Both the position numbers and the translations under genes were made by a program. Below, piece after piece: positions 8,124 through 15,146 of a stretch of 64,000 bases of DNA. Location of the stretch: the NCBI GenBank assembly GCA_015061885.1, contig SUVS01000005.1, positions 1-64,000 on the forward strand. Reading direction: 5' to 3'. Numbering within the stretch: position 1 is the first letter of the stretch; every line of letters begins with the position of its first letter. This DNA comes from Lentisphaerota bacterium. Lineage in GTDB: Bacteria; Verrucomicrobiota; Lentisphaeria; Victivallales; Victivallaceae. The notes below the pieces were generated by a model. It saw only the letters and a program-made list of their open reading frames with translations, was not told where the DNA came from and made no database searches.

Positions 8124-9785
8124 ATGAGTGCTGCTGTTTCTGCTCTGCAAAAGGCCCGTGCCGCCTACACCCCCAAACTGCCGAAAGCCCTGCGTAACGG
8201 TGCCGCCGCCAAAGCAATTACCGGCGAACCCACTGCCGCCGCCGGCGATGTGGAAAAAATCAAGGCTCTCTTTACCGAAAACTTCGGCAGCCCCATGGTG
8301 ACTTTTGAAGCCGCCGCCGCTGCCGCCGCCGTCAGCGAATTCAACGCCGGTGTCATCCTTTCCGGCGGTCAGGCCCCCGGCGGCCACAATGTTATCGCCG
8401 GTCTTTACGACGGCTTGAAAAGCCTGAACAAAAACAACAAGCTCTACGGCTTCCTCAAAGGGCCCGACGGTCTGGTGAAAAACGAATACATCGAACTCAC
8501 TGACGAAATCATTGATGCCTACCGCAACACCGGTGGTTTTGATATGATCGGTTCCGGCCGTACCAAGCTCGAAAAAGTCGAACAGTTCGAAGCCGGTAAA
8601 AAACATTGCGAAGCCTTGAACATCAAAGCTCTCGTGATCGTCGGCGGCGACGACTCCAACACCAACGCCTGTCTGCTGGCTGAATACTACAAGAAGACCA
8701 ATGCCGGTATCCGCGTGGTCGGCTGCCCCAAGACCATCGACGGCGACCTCAAGAATGAATACATCGAAGCCAGCTTCGGTTTTGATACCGCCTGCCGTGT
8801 TTACAGCGAACTTATCGGCAATATCGGCCGCGACGCCAACTCTGCAAAAAAATACTGGCACTTCATCAAACTCATGGGCCGCAGTGCTTCGCACATCGCT
8901 CTGGAATGTGCCTTGCAGACCCAGCCCAACGCCACGATCATTTCTGAAGAAGTTGCCGAAAAGAAGACCACTCTTGCTGAAATCGTCGATTACCTTGCTT
9001 CCATCGTTGCCGACCGTGCCGCCAACGGCATGAACTTCGGTGTGGCATTGATCCCCGAAGGTCTGGTCGAATTCATCCCCGAAGTCAAGGCACTGATCGC
9101 CGAACTCAACGATCTGCTGGCCAAAGAAGAAGCCGCTTTCGGTGCCATTACCGAAGCTGACGAAAAGATCGCCTTCCTGCTGAACAAACTCTCTGCCGAC
9201 AAAGCCGCTGTCTATGCCAGCTTGCCGCGTACCATCCAGCTCCAGCTCTGTCTGGATCGAGACCCCCACGGCAACGTGCAGGTTTCGCTCATTGAAACCG
9301 AAAAGATGCTTGCCGAAATGGTCAAAACCAAGCTCGCCAGTTGGAAAGCCGAAGGCAAATACAACGGCAAATTCAGCACCCAGACTCACTTCTTCGGCTA
9401 CGAAGGCCGTTGTGCCGCTCCGTCGAACTTTGACGCCGACTACTGCTACAGCCTCGGTTACACCGCCGCCGCGCTGCTGGGTGCCAATGTTACCGGTTAC
9501 ATGTCCAGTGTCCGCAACACCATGCTGTCTGCCGACGAATGGATCGCCGGTGGTATTCCGATCACCATGATGATGAATATGGAACGCCGCCATGGCGAAG
9601 ACAAACCGGTCATCAAAAAGGCTCTGGTGGAACTCGATGGTGCCCCCTTCAAATTCTTCGCCTCCAAGCGTGAAGAATGGGCAAAGACCACCAGCTATGT
9701 CTATCCCGGTCCGATCCAGTATTTCGGTCCGTCCGAAGTCTGTGACCTCTGCACCAAAACTCTGACTCTGGAACAGAGCAAGTAA
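8124..9785 (+). CDS. pfp: Pyrophosphate-fructose 6-phosphate 1-phosphotransferase
   Basis: This catalyses reversible phosphorylation of fructose 6-phosphate with pyrophosphate, the glycolytic/gluconeogenic step usual in anaerobes that save ATP. It has 553 residues, typical of the long PPi-PFK group. Motifs are LSGGQAPGGHN near residue 77, GGDDSNTNA near residue 175 (the GGDD form marks PPi use, where ATP enzymes have GGDGS), the catalytic PKTIDGD, and KLMGRSASHIALECALQTQPN. The ATG has AAAGGAC upstream. It is the first of three same-strand genes (pfp, gatC, gatA) with short gaps. Codon use is strongly biased (many GCC, AAC, ATC codons), which suggests high expression. Long antisense ORFs over it are shadows. 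Confidence 0.95.
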   Translation: MSAAVSALQKARAAYTPKLPKALRNGAAAKAITGEPTAAAGDVEKIKALFTENFGSPMVTFEAAAAAAAVSEFNAGVILSGGQAPGGHNVIAGLYDGLKSLNKNNKLYGFLKGPDGLVKNEYIELTDEIIDAYRNTGGFDMIGSGRTKLEKVEQFEAGKKHCEALNIKALVIVGGDDSNTNACLLAEYYKKTNAGIRVVGCPKTIDGDLKNEYIEASFGFDTACRVYSELIGNIGRDANSAKKYWHFIKLMGRSASHIALECALQTQPNATIISEEVAEKKTTLAEIVDYLASIVADRAANGMNFGVALIPEGLVEFIPEVKALIAELNDLLAKEEAAFGAITEADEKIAFLLNKLSADKAAVYASLPRTIQLQLCLDRDPHGNVQVSLIETEKMLAEMVKTKLASWKAEGKYNGKFSTQTHFFGYEGRCAAPSNFDADYCYSLGYTAAALLGANVTGYMSSVRNTMLSADEWIAGGIPITMMMNMERRHGEDKPVIKKALVELDGAPFKFFASKREEWAKTTSYVYPGPIQYFGPSEVCDLCTKTLTLEQSK

Positions 9786-9809
9786 AATTTAACGGAAGTA
9801 CCATTTGAT

Positions 9810-10124
9810 ATGAGCAATAAATCAAATGCTGCCATTGATGTAAAATATGTTGCAGAGCTCGCCCGTATTGATCTGGCAGAAGGTTCAATAGAAAAGCTCC
9901 AGAACGATATGCAGAATATCGTAGCGTACATCGAACAGCTTTCCGAGTTGGATGTGAGCAATATTGAACCGACTGCCCACGCTGCGAAGCTGGTCAATGC
10001 AGTACGCAACGACGAAGTCAAACCTTCGTATCCGCGGGAAGCTATGCTCGCCAATGCTCCGGCTGTACTGAACGGCGAAATGATCAAAGTGCCGCAGGTT
10101 CTGCCGGGAGAAGGGATGAATTAA
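9810..10124 (+). CDS. gatC: Asp/Glu-tRNA amidotransferase subunit C
   Basis: The 104-residue protein has the GatC signature: VKYVAELARIDLAE near the N terminus, a helical middle ending YIEQLSELDVSNIEPTAH, and a C-terminal PSYPREAMLANAP...GEMIKVPQVL. GatC is the small belt-like subunit that ties GatA to GatB in the complex converting Glu-tRNA(Gln) or Asp-tRNA(Asn) to the amidated forms. It sits 24 bases after pfp and three bases before gatA. Confidence 0.93.
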   Translation: MSNKSNAAIDVKYVAELARIDLAEGSIEKLQNDMQNIVAYIEQLSELDVSNIEPTAHAAKLVNAVRNDEVKPSYPREAMLANAPAVLNGEMIKVPQVLPGEGMN

Positions 10125-10127
10125 GTT

Positions 10128-11606
10128 ATGAGTAATCTCTCTATGATGGGCATTGCCGAAGCGGCGGCGGCACTTAAAAACAATACTATTACCTCCGCAC
10201 AGCTCGTGGAACAGGTAATCAGCAATGTTGCAGAACGCGACGGCGTGGTCAAGGCGTTTCTGAAACTTGATGTGGAAAAACTCCGCAAGCTCGCCGCCGA
10301 ATCCGACGCCCGCCGTGCCGACGGCAAAGCCTTGAGCGAATACGACGGTATCCCCATCGGCATCAAGGATTGTATCGTTACCGAAGGCGAAACTTGTGCA
10401 TGTGCTTCCAAGATATTGGAAAATGTCGTTTCGCCCTACGATTCAACGGCAGTAGCCAAACTCAAAGCATGGGGATTCATCCCCACCGGCAGACTCAATA
10501 TGGACGAGTTTGCCATGGGTTCCAGCTGCGAAAACAGTGCCTTCCAGAAAACCAGCAACCCGTGGGATGCCGACCGCGTCCCCGGCGGCTCCTCCGGCGG
10601 TTCTGCCGCAGCAGTCGGTGCCAGACTGGTTCCGGCGGCACTGGGCAGTGATACCGGCGGGTCGATCCGTCAGCCGGCAAGTTTCTGCGGTATCGTTGGC
10701 TTAAAACCGACTTACGGCAGAGTATCGCGTTTCGGCTTGGTGGCGTTTGCCTCCAGTCTGGATCAGATCGGGCCGATGACTGTCAGCGTGGAAGATGCGG
10801 CGATCCTGTTTCAGGCGATCACCGGAGTTGACAAGTTCGATTCCACCAGTCTGCCGCTGGATGAAGAAGATTTTATCGGTGCGGTAAAAGAAGCCAAAGT
10901 CGAAGACTTCAAAAACCTCAAAGTCGGTATGCCCGAAGAATACTTCAATGCCGAAGGTATGAGTCCGGAAGTCAAAGCTGCTGTCAACAAGGCTGTGGAA
11001 ATGGTCAAAGCCGCCGGAGCTGAAATCGTACCGGTCAGCTTGCCCCATACCAAGTACGCAGTGGCGGTTTACTACATCATCGCCACCGCCGAAGCCAGTG
11101 CCAACCTCGCCCGCTTCGACGGCATCCGCTACGGAGCCAGAAAAGAAGCCGACGATCTGGTTGCCAGCTACTTTGCCAGCCGCGGTGCCGGTTTCGGCGA
11201 AGAAGTCAAACGGCGTATTCTGCTGGGGACTTATGTCTTGAGCAGCGGCTATTACGATGCGTACTACCTGCGGGCTCAAAAGGTGCGTACACTTATCCGC
11301 AATGACTTTGAAGAAGCATTCAAAAAGTGCGATGTATTGCTGACTCCGGTCGCACCCAATGTGGCGTTCAAGTTCGGCGAAAAAAGCAGTAATCCGCTGG
11401 AAATGTATCTTTCAGATATTTTCACCATCGCACTGAACCTCGCCGGTAACTGCGGCATCGCCGTTCCGGCAAGTTTGGCCGAAGAAAGCAAAATGCCCGT
11501 CGGAGTCCAGTTCATCGCTCCGGCCCTCGCCGAAGCAAAACTGCTGAAAACCGCCAGAGCCTTCGAAATGCTCCGCGGCGATTTCCCGGCCCCGGCAAAC
11601 TGCTGA
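10128..11606 (+). CDS. gatA: Asp/Glu-tRNA amidotransferase subunit A
   Basis: This is the glutaminase subunit that releases ammonia from glutamine for GatB. The 492-residue protein has the amidase-signature triad regions: the lysine in GIPIGIKDC (about residue 82), the cis-serine in PGGSSGGSAAAVGA (about 155) and the nucleophile serine in GSDTGGSIRQPASFCGIVG (about 180). TPVAPNVAF and AGNCGIAVPASL follow. It starts three bases after gatC. gatB, normally nearby or in the same operon, is not in this window. Downstream, 30 bases after the stop, lies a dispersed double-hairpin repeat without a T run. Confidence 0.95.
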   Translation: MSNLSMMGIAEAAAALKNNTITSAQLVEQVISNVAERDGVVKAFLKLDVEKLRKLAAESDARRADGKALSEYDGIPIGIKDCIVTEGETCACASKILENVVSPYDSTAVAKLKAWGFIPTGRLNMDEFAMGSSCENSAFQKTSNPWDADRVPGGSSGGSAAAVGARLVPAALGSDTGGSIRQPASFCGIVGLKPTYGRVSRFGLVAFASSLDQIGPMTVSVEDAAILFQAITGVDKFDSTSLPLDEEDFIGAVKEAKVEDFKNLKVGMPEEYFNAEGMSPEVKAAVNKAVEMVKAAGAEIVPVSLPHTKYAVAVYYIIATAEASANLARFDGIRYGARKEADDLVASYFASRGAGFGEEVKRRILLGTYVLSSGYYDAYYLRAQKVRTLIRNDFEEAFKKCDVLLTPVAPNVAFKFGEKSSNPLEMYLSDIFTIALNLAGNCGIAVPASLAEESKMPVGVQFIAPALAEAKLLKTARAFEMLRGDFPAPANC

Positions 11607-11636
11607 AAGTTTGGATAAAAACGGTTGACGGCGGCA

Positions 11637-11757
11637 TTGGGGAAGCGGGAAAAACCTTTTGAGGAAAGGTTCTTTCCCGCTTCCCCAAACCCCATCACCC
11701 TTTTCCAAACCTTTTATTGGCATTTATCTTTTTGCAGGGCAAAAAGATAAATGCCCT
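11637..11757. repeat. Dispersed double-hairpin repeat, family B, copy 1 (uninterrupted)
   Basis: Two long hairpins lie in 120 bp. The first is GGGGAAGCGGGAAA...TTTCCCGCTTCCCC with an inner AACCTTT/AAAGGTT. The second is a perfect 17-bp stem, GGCATTTATCTTTTTGC, closing on a three-base loop. There is no T run, so it is not an ordinary terminator. A second copy with two insertions is at 53017-53199. Confidence 0.85.
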
Positions 11758-11868
11758 CAAGTTTTGAAAAATGTATCAGCAACTGTATATTGCGGAAATT
11801 GATCTGATATTCACTCTACTTCCGATAGCAGTTGAGAAAATGCCGTTTACACACAGGTCATGCGTCTA

Positions 11869-11955
11869 ATTTAAAGTCGCAGGGTAACTCGCAATGGATG
11901 TTGCCGGGCAATGAGCAGGGAGGTCGCGGAGGGTGCTGCAATCTCCTCCGCGGTT
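11869..11955 (-). repeat. Dispersed hairpin repeat, family A, copy 2
   Basis: Read on the minus strand this aligns with the copy at 173-262 through stem, loop core and tail (CGGCAACATCCATTGCGAGTTACC). Two stems compete here: CGCGGAGG/CCTCCGCG (11925-11932 with 11945-11952) and GGTGCTGCAA/TTGCAGCACC (11932-11941 with 11954-11963). It lies in the 432-bp gap between gatA and the next gene; apart from the two repeats, that gap holds nothing I can recognise. Confidence 0.75.
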
Positions 11956-12038
11956 GCAGCACCAGCTGCATACAATAAATGTTGCATATCAACCCATATT
12001 GGGGTCGGAGCTCTAATATTTACTTGAGGAAATATTTT

Positions 12039-13127
12039 ATGAAGAAGTTTATACTGACTTTGGTTATGTTTGTTTGCGGAATCATGCTTTTTTCCGCCCC
12101 GCAGATCGGCAAAACGTCGGATATAAAATTCAACTACCGGGCAACCGGCAGTGCCGCATGGGAAAAAGTCTATGTAATAGCAGTGATCTACCCGCAAATG
12201 CCGTTCAGTGTGCGGACTGGCGAACTTTTATCTGACCTCAAACAGCAGTACAAAGATAAAAATGTTGACTTTTATGCCCTGCTGCCCATAGATAACGGCA
12301 AGTTGCAGGCTTTTGCCCGAAAACATTCTGCATTTGATATTACGCTTGCAAGCGATGTGGATTTGAAATTTCTGCGGAAACTGCTGGGCAGAAAACAGGA
12401 GAGTTTTTTCCAGACAAGTATATTCAACTATGCCGGAAAGCTCCTCTGGTGCGGAGAACCGGTCGATCTGGATATGATGCTCAAACGCATAACCAATAAG
12501 CAGTACAGTGAACGCGAAGAAGTGCGTTTTGCGGCTCTGACCAGCAGTCTGCAGGCGGCATTGCGTTCCGGCAACGCCAAACTTATCGGCGAAGCCGCTG
12601 ACGAAATACTGCGGTTGCGTCCCGAACAGATCAGTGCGGTAAATGCCAAGGCTTATTCGCTGGAACTTACGGGGGATTTCACAGGTCTGGCCAAGTTTTA
12701 TCAAAACCGCATCAAGCGTTATCCGGCAGAAAAAGGCAGTTATTTTACTTTGATAAATGCCGCCTGCCGCATACCGCAGCTCAACGGCTTTGCCCCGGCG
12801 ACCGCCGAAGAATTCATCAAAAAATTTCCCGGCGATATAAACAATGTAAACGCCGTGTTGTGGAGTCTGCTCAACGAATTGCCGTATGATGCCAACGCCT
12901 TTAAGGTCGTCCTGAAGTGGGAAAAACTTTTATCCGCAGTCGCCGAAAAGTCAGCTTCTCCGCAAATACTGATGACCCGCAGTCTGCTTGCCAGCCGATG
13001 CGGCAGAATCGCCGAAGCGATCAAACTCTGCGAAAAAGCGATCCAAAACGCCCCGACCGCCGAAGCCGGAAAATTCCCGGAAAATTTTCTGGAATACCTT
13101 AAAGCCATTCCGCAAGATAAACAGTAA
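12039..13127 (+). CDS. Secreted thioredoxin-fold and TPR-like protein
   Basis: A 362-residue exported protein. It begins with a signal peptide (MKKFILTLVMFVCGIMLFSAPQ); the longer track start is rejected because ATG 12039 has GAGGA upstream. Residues about 25-150 resemble a thioredoxin/peroxiredoxin-like fold (KVYVIAVIYPQMPFSVRTGELL, FYALLPIDNGKLQAFA, IFNYAGKLLWCGEP) but lack a CxxC pair, so redox activity is unlikely. The remainder is helical with TPR-like pairs (EQISAVNAKAYSLELTGDF; GRIAEAIKLCEKAIQNAP). A binding or scaffold role in the periplasm is inferred; the true function is unknown. A broken lipoprotein gene follows 18 bases later. Confidence 0.7.
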   Translation: MKKFILTLVMFVCGIMLFSAPQIGKTSDIKFNYRATGSAAWEKVYVIAVIYPQMPFSVRTGELLSDLKQQYKDKNVDFYALLPIDNGKLQAFARKHSAFDITLASDVDLKFLRKLLGRKQESFFQTSIFNYAGKLLWCGEPVDLDMMLKRITNKQYSEREEVRFAALTSSLQAALRSGNAKLIGEAADEILRLRPEQISAVNAKAYSLELTGDFTGLAKFYQNRIKRYPAEKGSYFTLINAACRIPQLNGFAPATAEEFIKKFPGDINNVNAVLWSLLNELPYDANAFKVVLKWEKLLSAVAEKSASPQILMTRSLLASRCGRIAEAIKLCEKAIQNAPTAEAGKFPENFLEYLKAIPQDKQ

Positions 13128-13145
13128 TATCTGTAAGGAGAAACT

Positions 13146-13350
13146 ATGAAAAACTTTTTAAGATGTATTTTCCGGTACTTTTTATTGCCGCAACAGCCCT
13201 GCTGACCGGCGGCTGCAGCACAACTGCCGATAACAGCAAAAATGACCTGACAGCCGAACAGCTGACCGTATTGGATAAAGCTGCTGAAAAAAAATGCATT
13301 GAACTTCTGGAATCATTCAAAAACAACGATTACGCAACCTCAAAAAAGGT
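13146..13350 (+). pseudogene. Broken lipoprotein gene (frameshift and 3' truncation)
   Basis: A good ribosome site (TAAGGAG) precedes ATG 13146, but that frame stops after about 19 codons. Adding one A to the ATGAAAAAC run gives MKKLFKMYFPVLFIAATALLTGGC, a perfect lipoprotein signal with an LTGGC lipobox, followed by an ordered helical stretch to about ESFKNNDYATSKK. After that the reading frame runs into the 3' end of the opposing aldolase-like gene and looks unrelated. The remaining piece faintly resembles the FKNGDAKAF region of the lipoprotein at 49074. The single-base loss could be a real mutation or a sequencing error in a homopolymer. An in-frame start at ATG 13163 without a good ribosome site is the alternative. 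Confidence 0.6.
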
Positions 13351-13392
13351 GAGCAACAGCCCCCTCTTCCCCAAGTCCTCCAACACCGCTTA

Positions 13393-14490
13393 TCAGCGGC
13401 AGCAGCCGCGGAGGGTGATCTTCCAGGTGTCTATTACTTCTTCGCCTTTGACGACTGCCAATTCGTCGAACAGATTTACAGTGGGGTCGCAGTGCGATAC
13501 TATCAATTCGATCCGTTCGCCCGGAACCAGTTTTTTTGCCGGATCAAAGATCAAATGGCCGTGTTCGTCGCCGAAGTTCCATTCGTAAGTAAAACTTTTA
13601 TCAATTTTGTTGCCGTTTATCACTTGCGGCGGGGCTCCGGGGGTAACATAAACAGCTTTGGTGCCGGCATCCAATGTGGCGTGGCCGGGGTGGTTGCAGC
13701 TTATTACGCTGGAAATCATCCGCAATGCCGTAGCAAAAGCCGGTCCGGTATGCTCCACTGCCAGATATTCAGAATCCATCATGCAATACGATCCGACCTG
13801 AATATCGGTAACTTCTTTGAGCATCAAATCGGCTGCCGATGTGCCGGTTCCGGTACCGGTAAAAATCTGACAGGTGGGATACTTTTTCCGCACTGTATTG
13901 AATACTTCGGCACCTTTTTTCATCAACCGGGTACTTTCTGCCGCCCGTTCTGCCGCCGAAGCAATATGCTGAAGATGCCCAGCATAGCATTGTACCCCAT
14001 CCAGTATCAGTTGGGGATAATTGGCGATGAAATCAGCAAATGCCGGAGCTTCGGCAAACGCCACGCCGGTTCTGCCCATTTCCGGATCGACATCTATCAA
14101 TACATGGAGCGGCCGTTCAAGCGTTGCCAGATTCGCCAGTTGCCGGATCTGTTCCGTATGGTCAACGGTGATTTGCAAACCTGCAATCGCCGCATTGAGT
14201 CTGGCGATCCGCTCCATCTTCCACGGGGCGGATATGGGGGAAGTTATCAGGATATTTTCAATACCGTCAGCGGCAAGAGCTTCGGCTTCAGAGAGTTTTG
14301 CCGCACATACCCCCACACAGTTGCCGCAGGCGAGCTGACGCCGGGCAATTTCCGGACATTTGTGAGTTTTGGCGTGCGGACGGAGTTTTTTGCCGTAACT
14401 TGCAGCAAAGTCCCGCATGGCAATAAGATTTTTTTCAAACAAATCAATATCAATGATAAGCGACGGTGTATCCAGAGAACTTTTCAACAT
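13393..14490 (-). CDS. D-threonine aldolase / D-serine dehydratase-like PLP enzyme
   Basis: A 365-residue fold-type III PLP enzyme with an alanine-racemase-like barrel at the N terminus. PLP lysine candidates are in KLRPHAKTHKCPEIA near residue 40; the phosphate-binding region is FTGTGTGTSAADL and the C-terminal domain has VTPGAPPQVINGN. The metal motif is SHCDPTVNLFD, in which the His and Asp (HxD) fit the Mn-binding pair of D-threonine aldolases better than the HxC pair of zinc-dependent D-serine dehydratases. The reaction, retro-aldol cleavage of D-beta-hydroxy amino acids or D-serine deamination, cannot be fixed from sequence. It is transcribed toward the broken lipoprotein gene and overlaps its frame. 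Confidence 0.85.
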   Translation of the reverse strand: MLKSSLDTPSLIIDIDLFEKNLIAMRDFAASYGKKLRPHAKTHKCPEIARRQLACGNCVGVCAAKLSEAEALAADGIENILITSPISAPWKMERIARLNAAIAGLQITVDHTEQIRQLANLATLERPLHVLIDVDPEMGRTGVAFAEAPAFADFIANYPQLILDGVQCYAGHLQHIASAAERAAESTRLMKKGAEVFNTVRKKYPTCQIFTGTGTGTSAADLMLKEVTDIQVGSYCMMDSEYLAVEHTGPAFATALRMISSVISCNHPGHATLDAGTKAVYVTPGAPPQVINGNKIDKSFTYEWNFGDEHGHLIFDPAKKLVPGERIELIVSHCDPTVNLFDELAVVKGEEVIDTWKITLRGCCR

Positions 14491-14621
14491 GATTTTACCC
14501 GATATATATTAAATTTTACCGTAAACAGTTGATAACATGTTGTGTAAATATAGCACTGATCAAAACATTTTCCAAATAATGCTATTACAGTTATTATTGG
14601 ATTTTCGGGAAACAAAAAACG

Positions 14622-14662
14622 GGGCTATTGCAAAACCTCAAAATTTTGCAATAGCCTTTTTT
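14622..14662 (+). terminator. Orphan intrinsic-terminator-like hairpin
   Basis: A perfect 13-bp stem GGCTATTGCAAAA/TTTTGCAATAGCC is followed by six T on the plus strand. No plus-strand gene is recognised just upstream, so it may end a small untranslated RNA or be a relic. It is the first of several hairpins in this gap. Confidence 0.55.
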
Positions 14663-14734
14663 CTATTGTTTCTGCTCAATCTCATAAATAAACATTGCTT
14701 ATTTACCGATATTCAAACCATAAATTGTCTTTTC

Positions 14735-15080
14735 CTCAAACGGTTTGTTTGAGCAATAACTTATGCAATGTTGTTTTTGTGCTGCTTAACTTGCAGAATT
14801 ATTCTATATAACAGACCTTGCACATCCCAAAGGGGCATTGCATTGCCCCTTTGGAAACCCTTGCTCAATCAACTGCAATATCCAGTGCGAATTACCTGGC
14901 GATTTTTAATTAGAGCGGGGGCTGCCGCCCCCTTAAGCAACTTTGCGTTAACACGCAAAGTTGTCCTCAAACGCCGGATCCCTAGCGCTCATCTCCGTTC
15001 GACCTCGCAGCTTGCTGCCTCGGGTTTGCCGGAATGCATCCGGCAAACTGCTCTCACATCCGTTCGCGGTGCTGACCGCG
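14735..15080. repeat. Hairpin-rich intergenic stretch (contains family A copy 3)
   Basis: No gene is supported between 14491 and 15146. The stretch holds a run of perfect inverted repeats: CTCAAAC/GTTTGAG (14735-14753), CCAAAGGGGCA/TGCCCCTTTGG (14828-14854), GGGGGC/GCCCCC (14917-14932), CAACTTTGCGT/ACGCAAAGTTG (14938-14963), GCAGC/GCTGC (15007-15018), GTTTGCCGGA/TCCGGCAAAC (15024-15048) and CGCGGT/ACCGCG (15065-15080). The second of these, with the tail CAATATCCAGTGCGAATTACC (to 14912), is a third copy of repeat family A. Confidence 0.7.
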
Positions 15081-15146
15081 CTTGTTGCTGTTGGCTATCG
15101 ACATTTTTGCAACAGCCCCTTGGAGTTTTCTATACCGGCGAATTAC

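Noticed and set aside
8085-9593. 502-codon minus-strand ORF opposite pfp
   Set aside because: His/Phe/Gly-rich composition typical of antisense frames; the plus strand encodes all PPi-PFK motifs.
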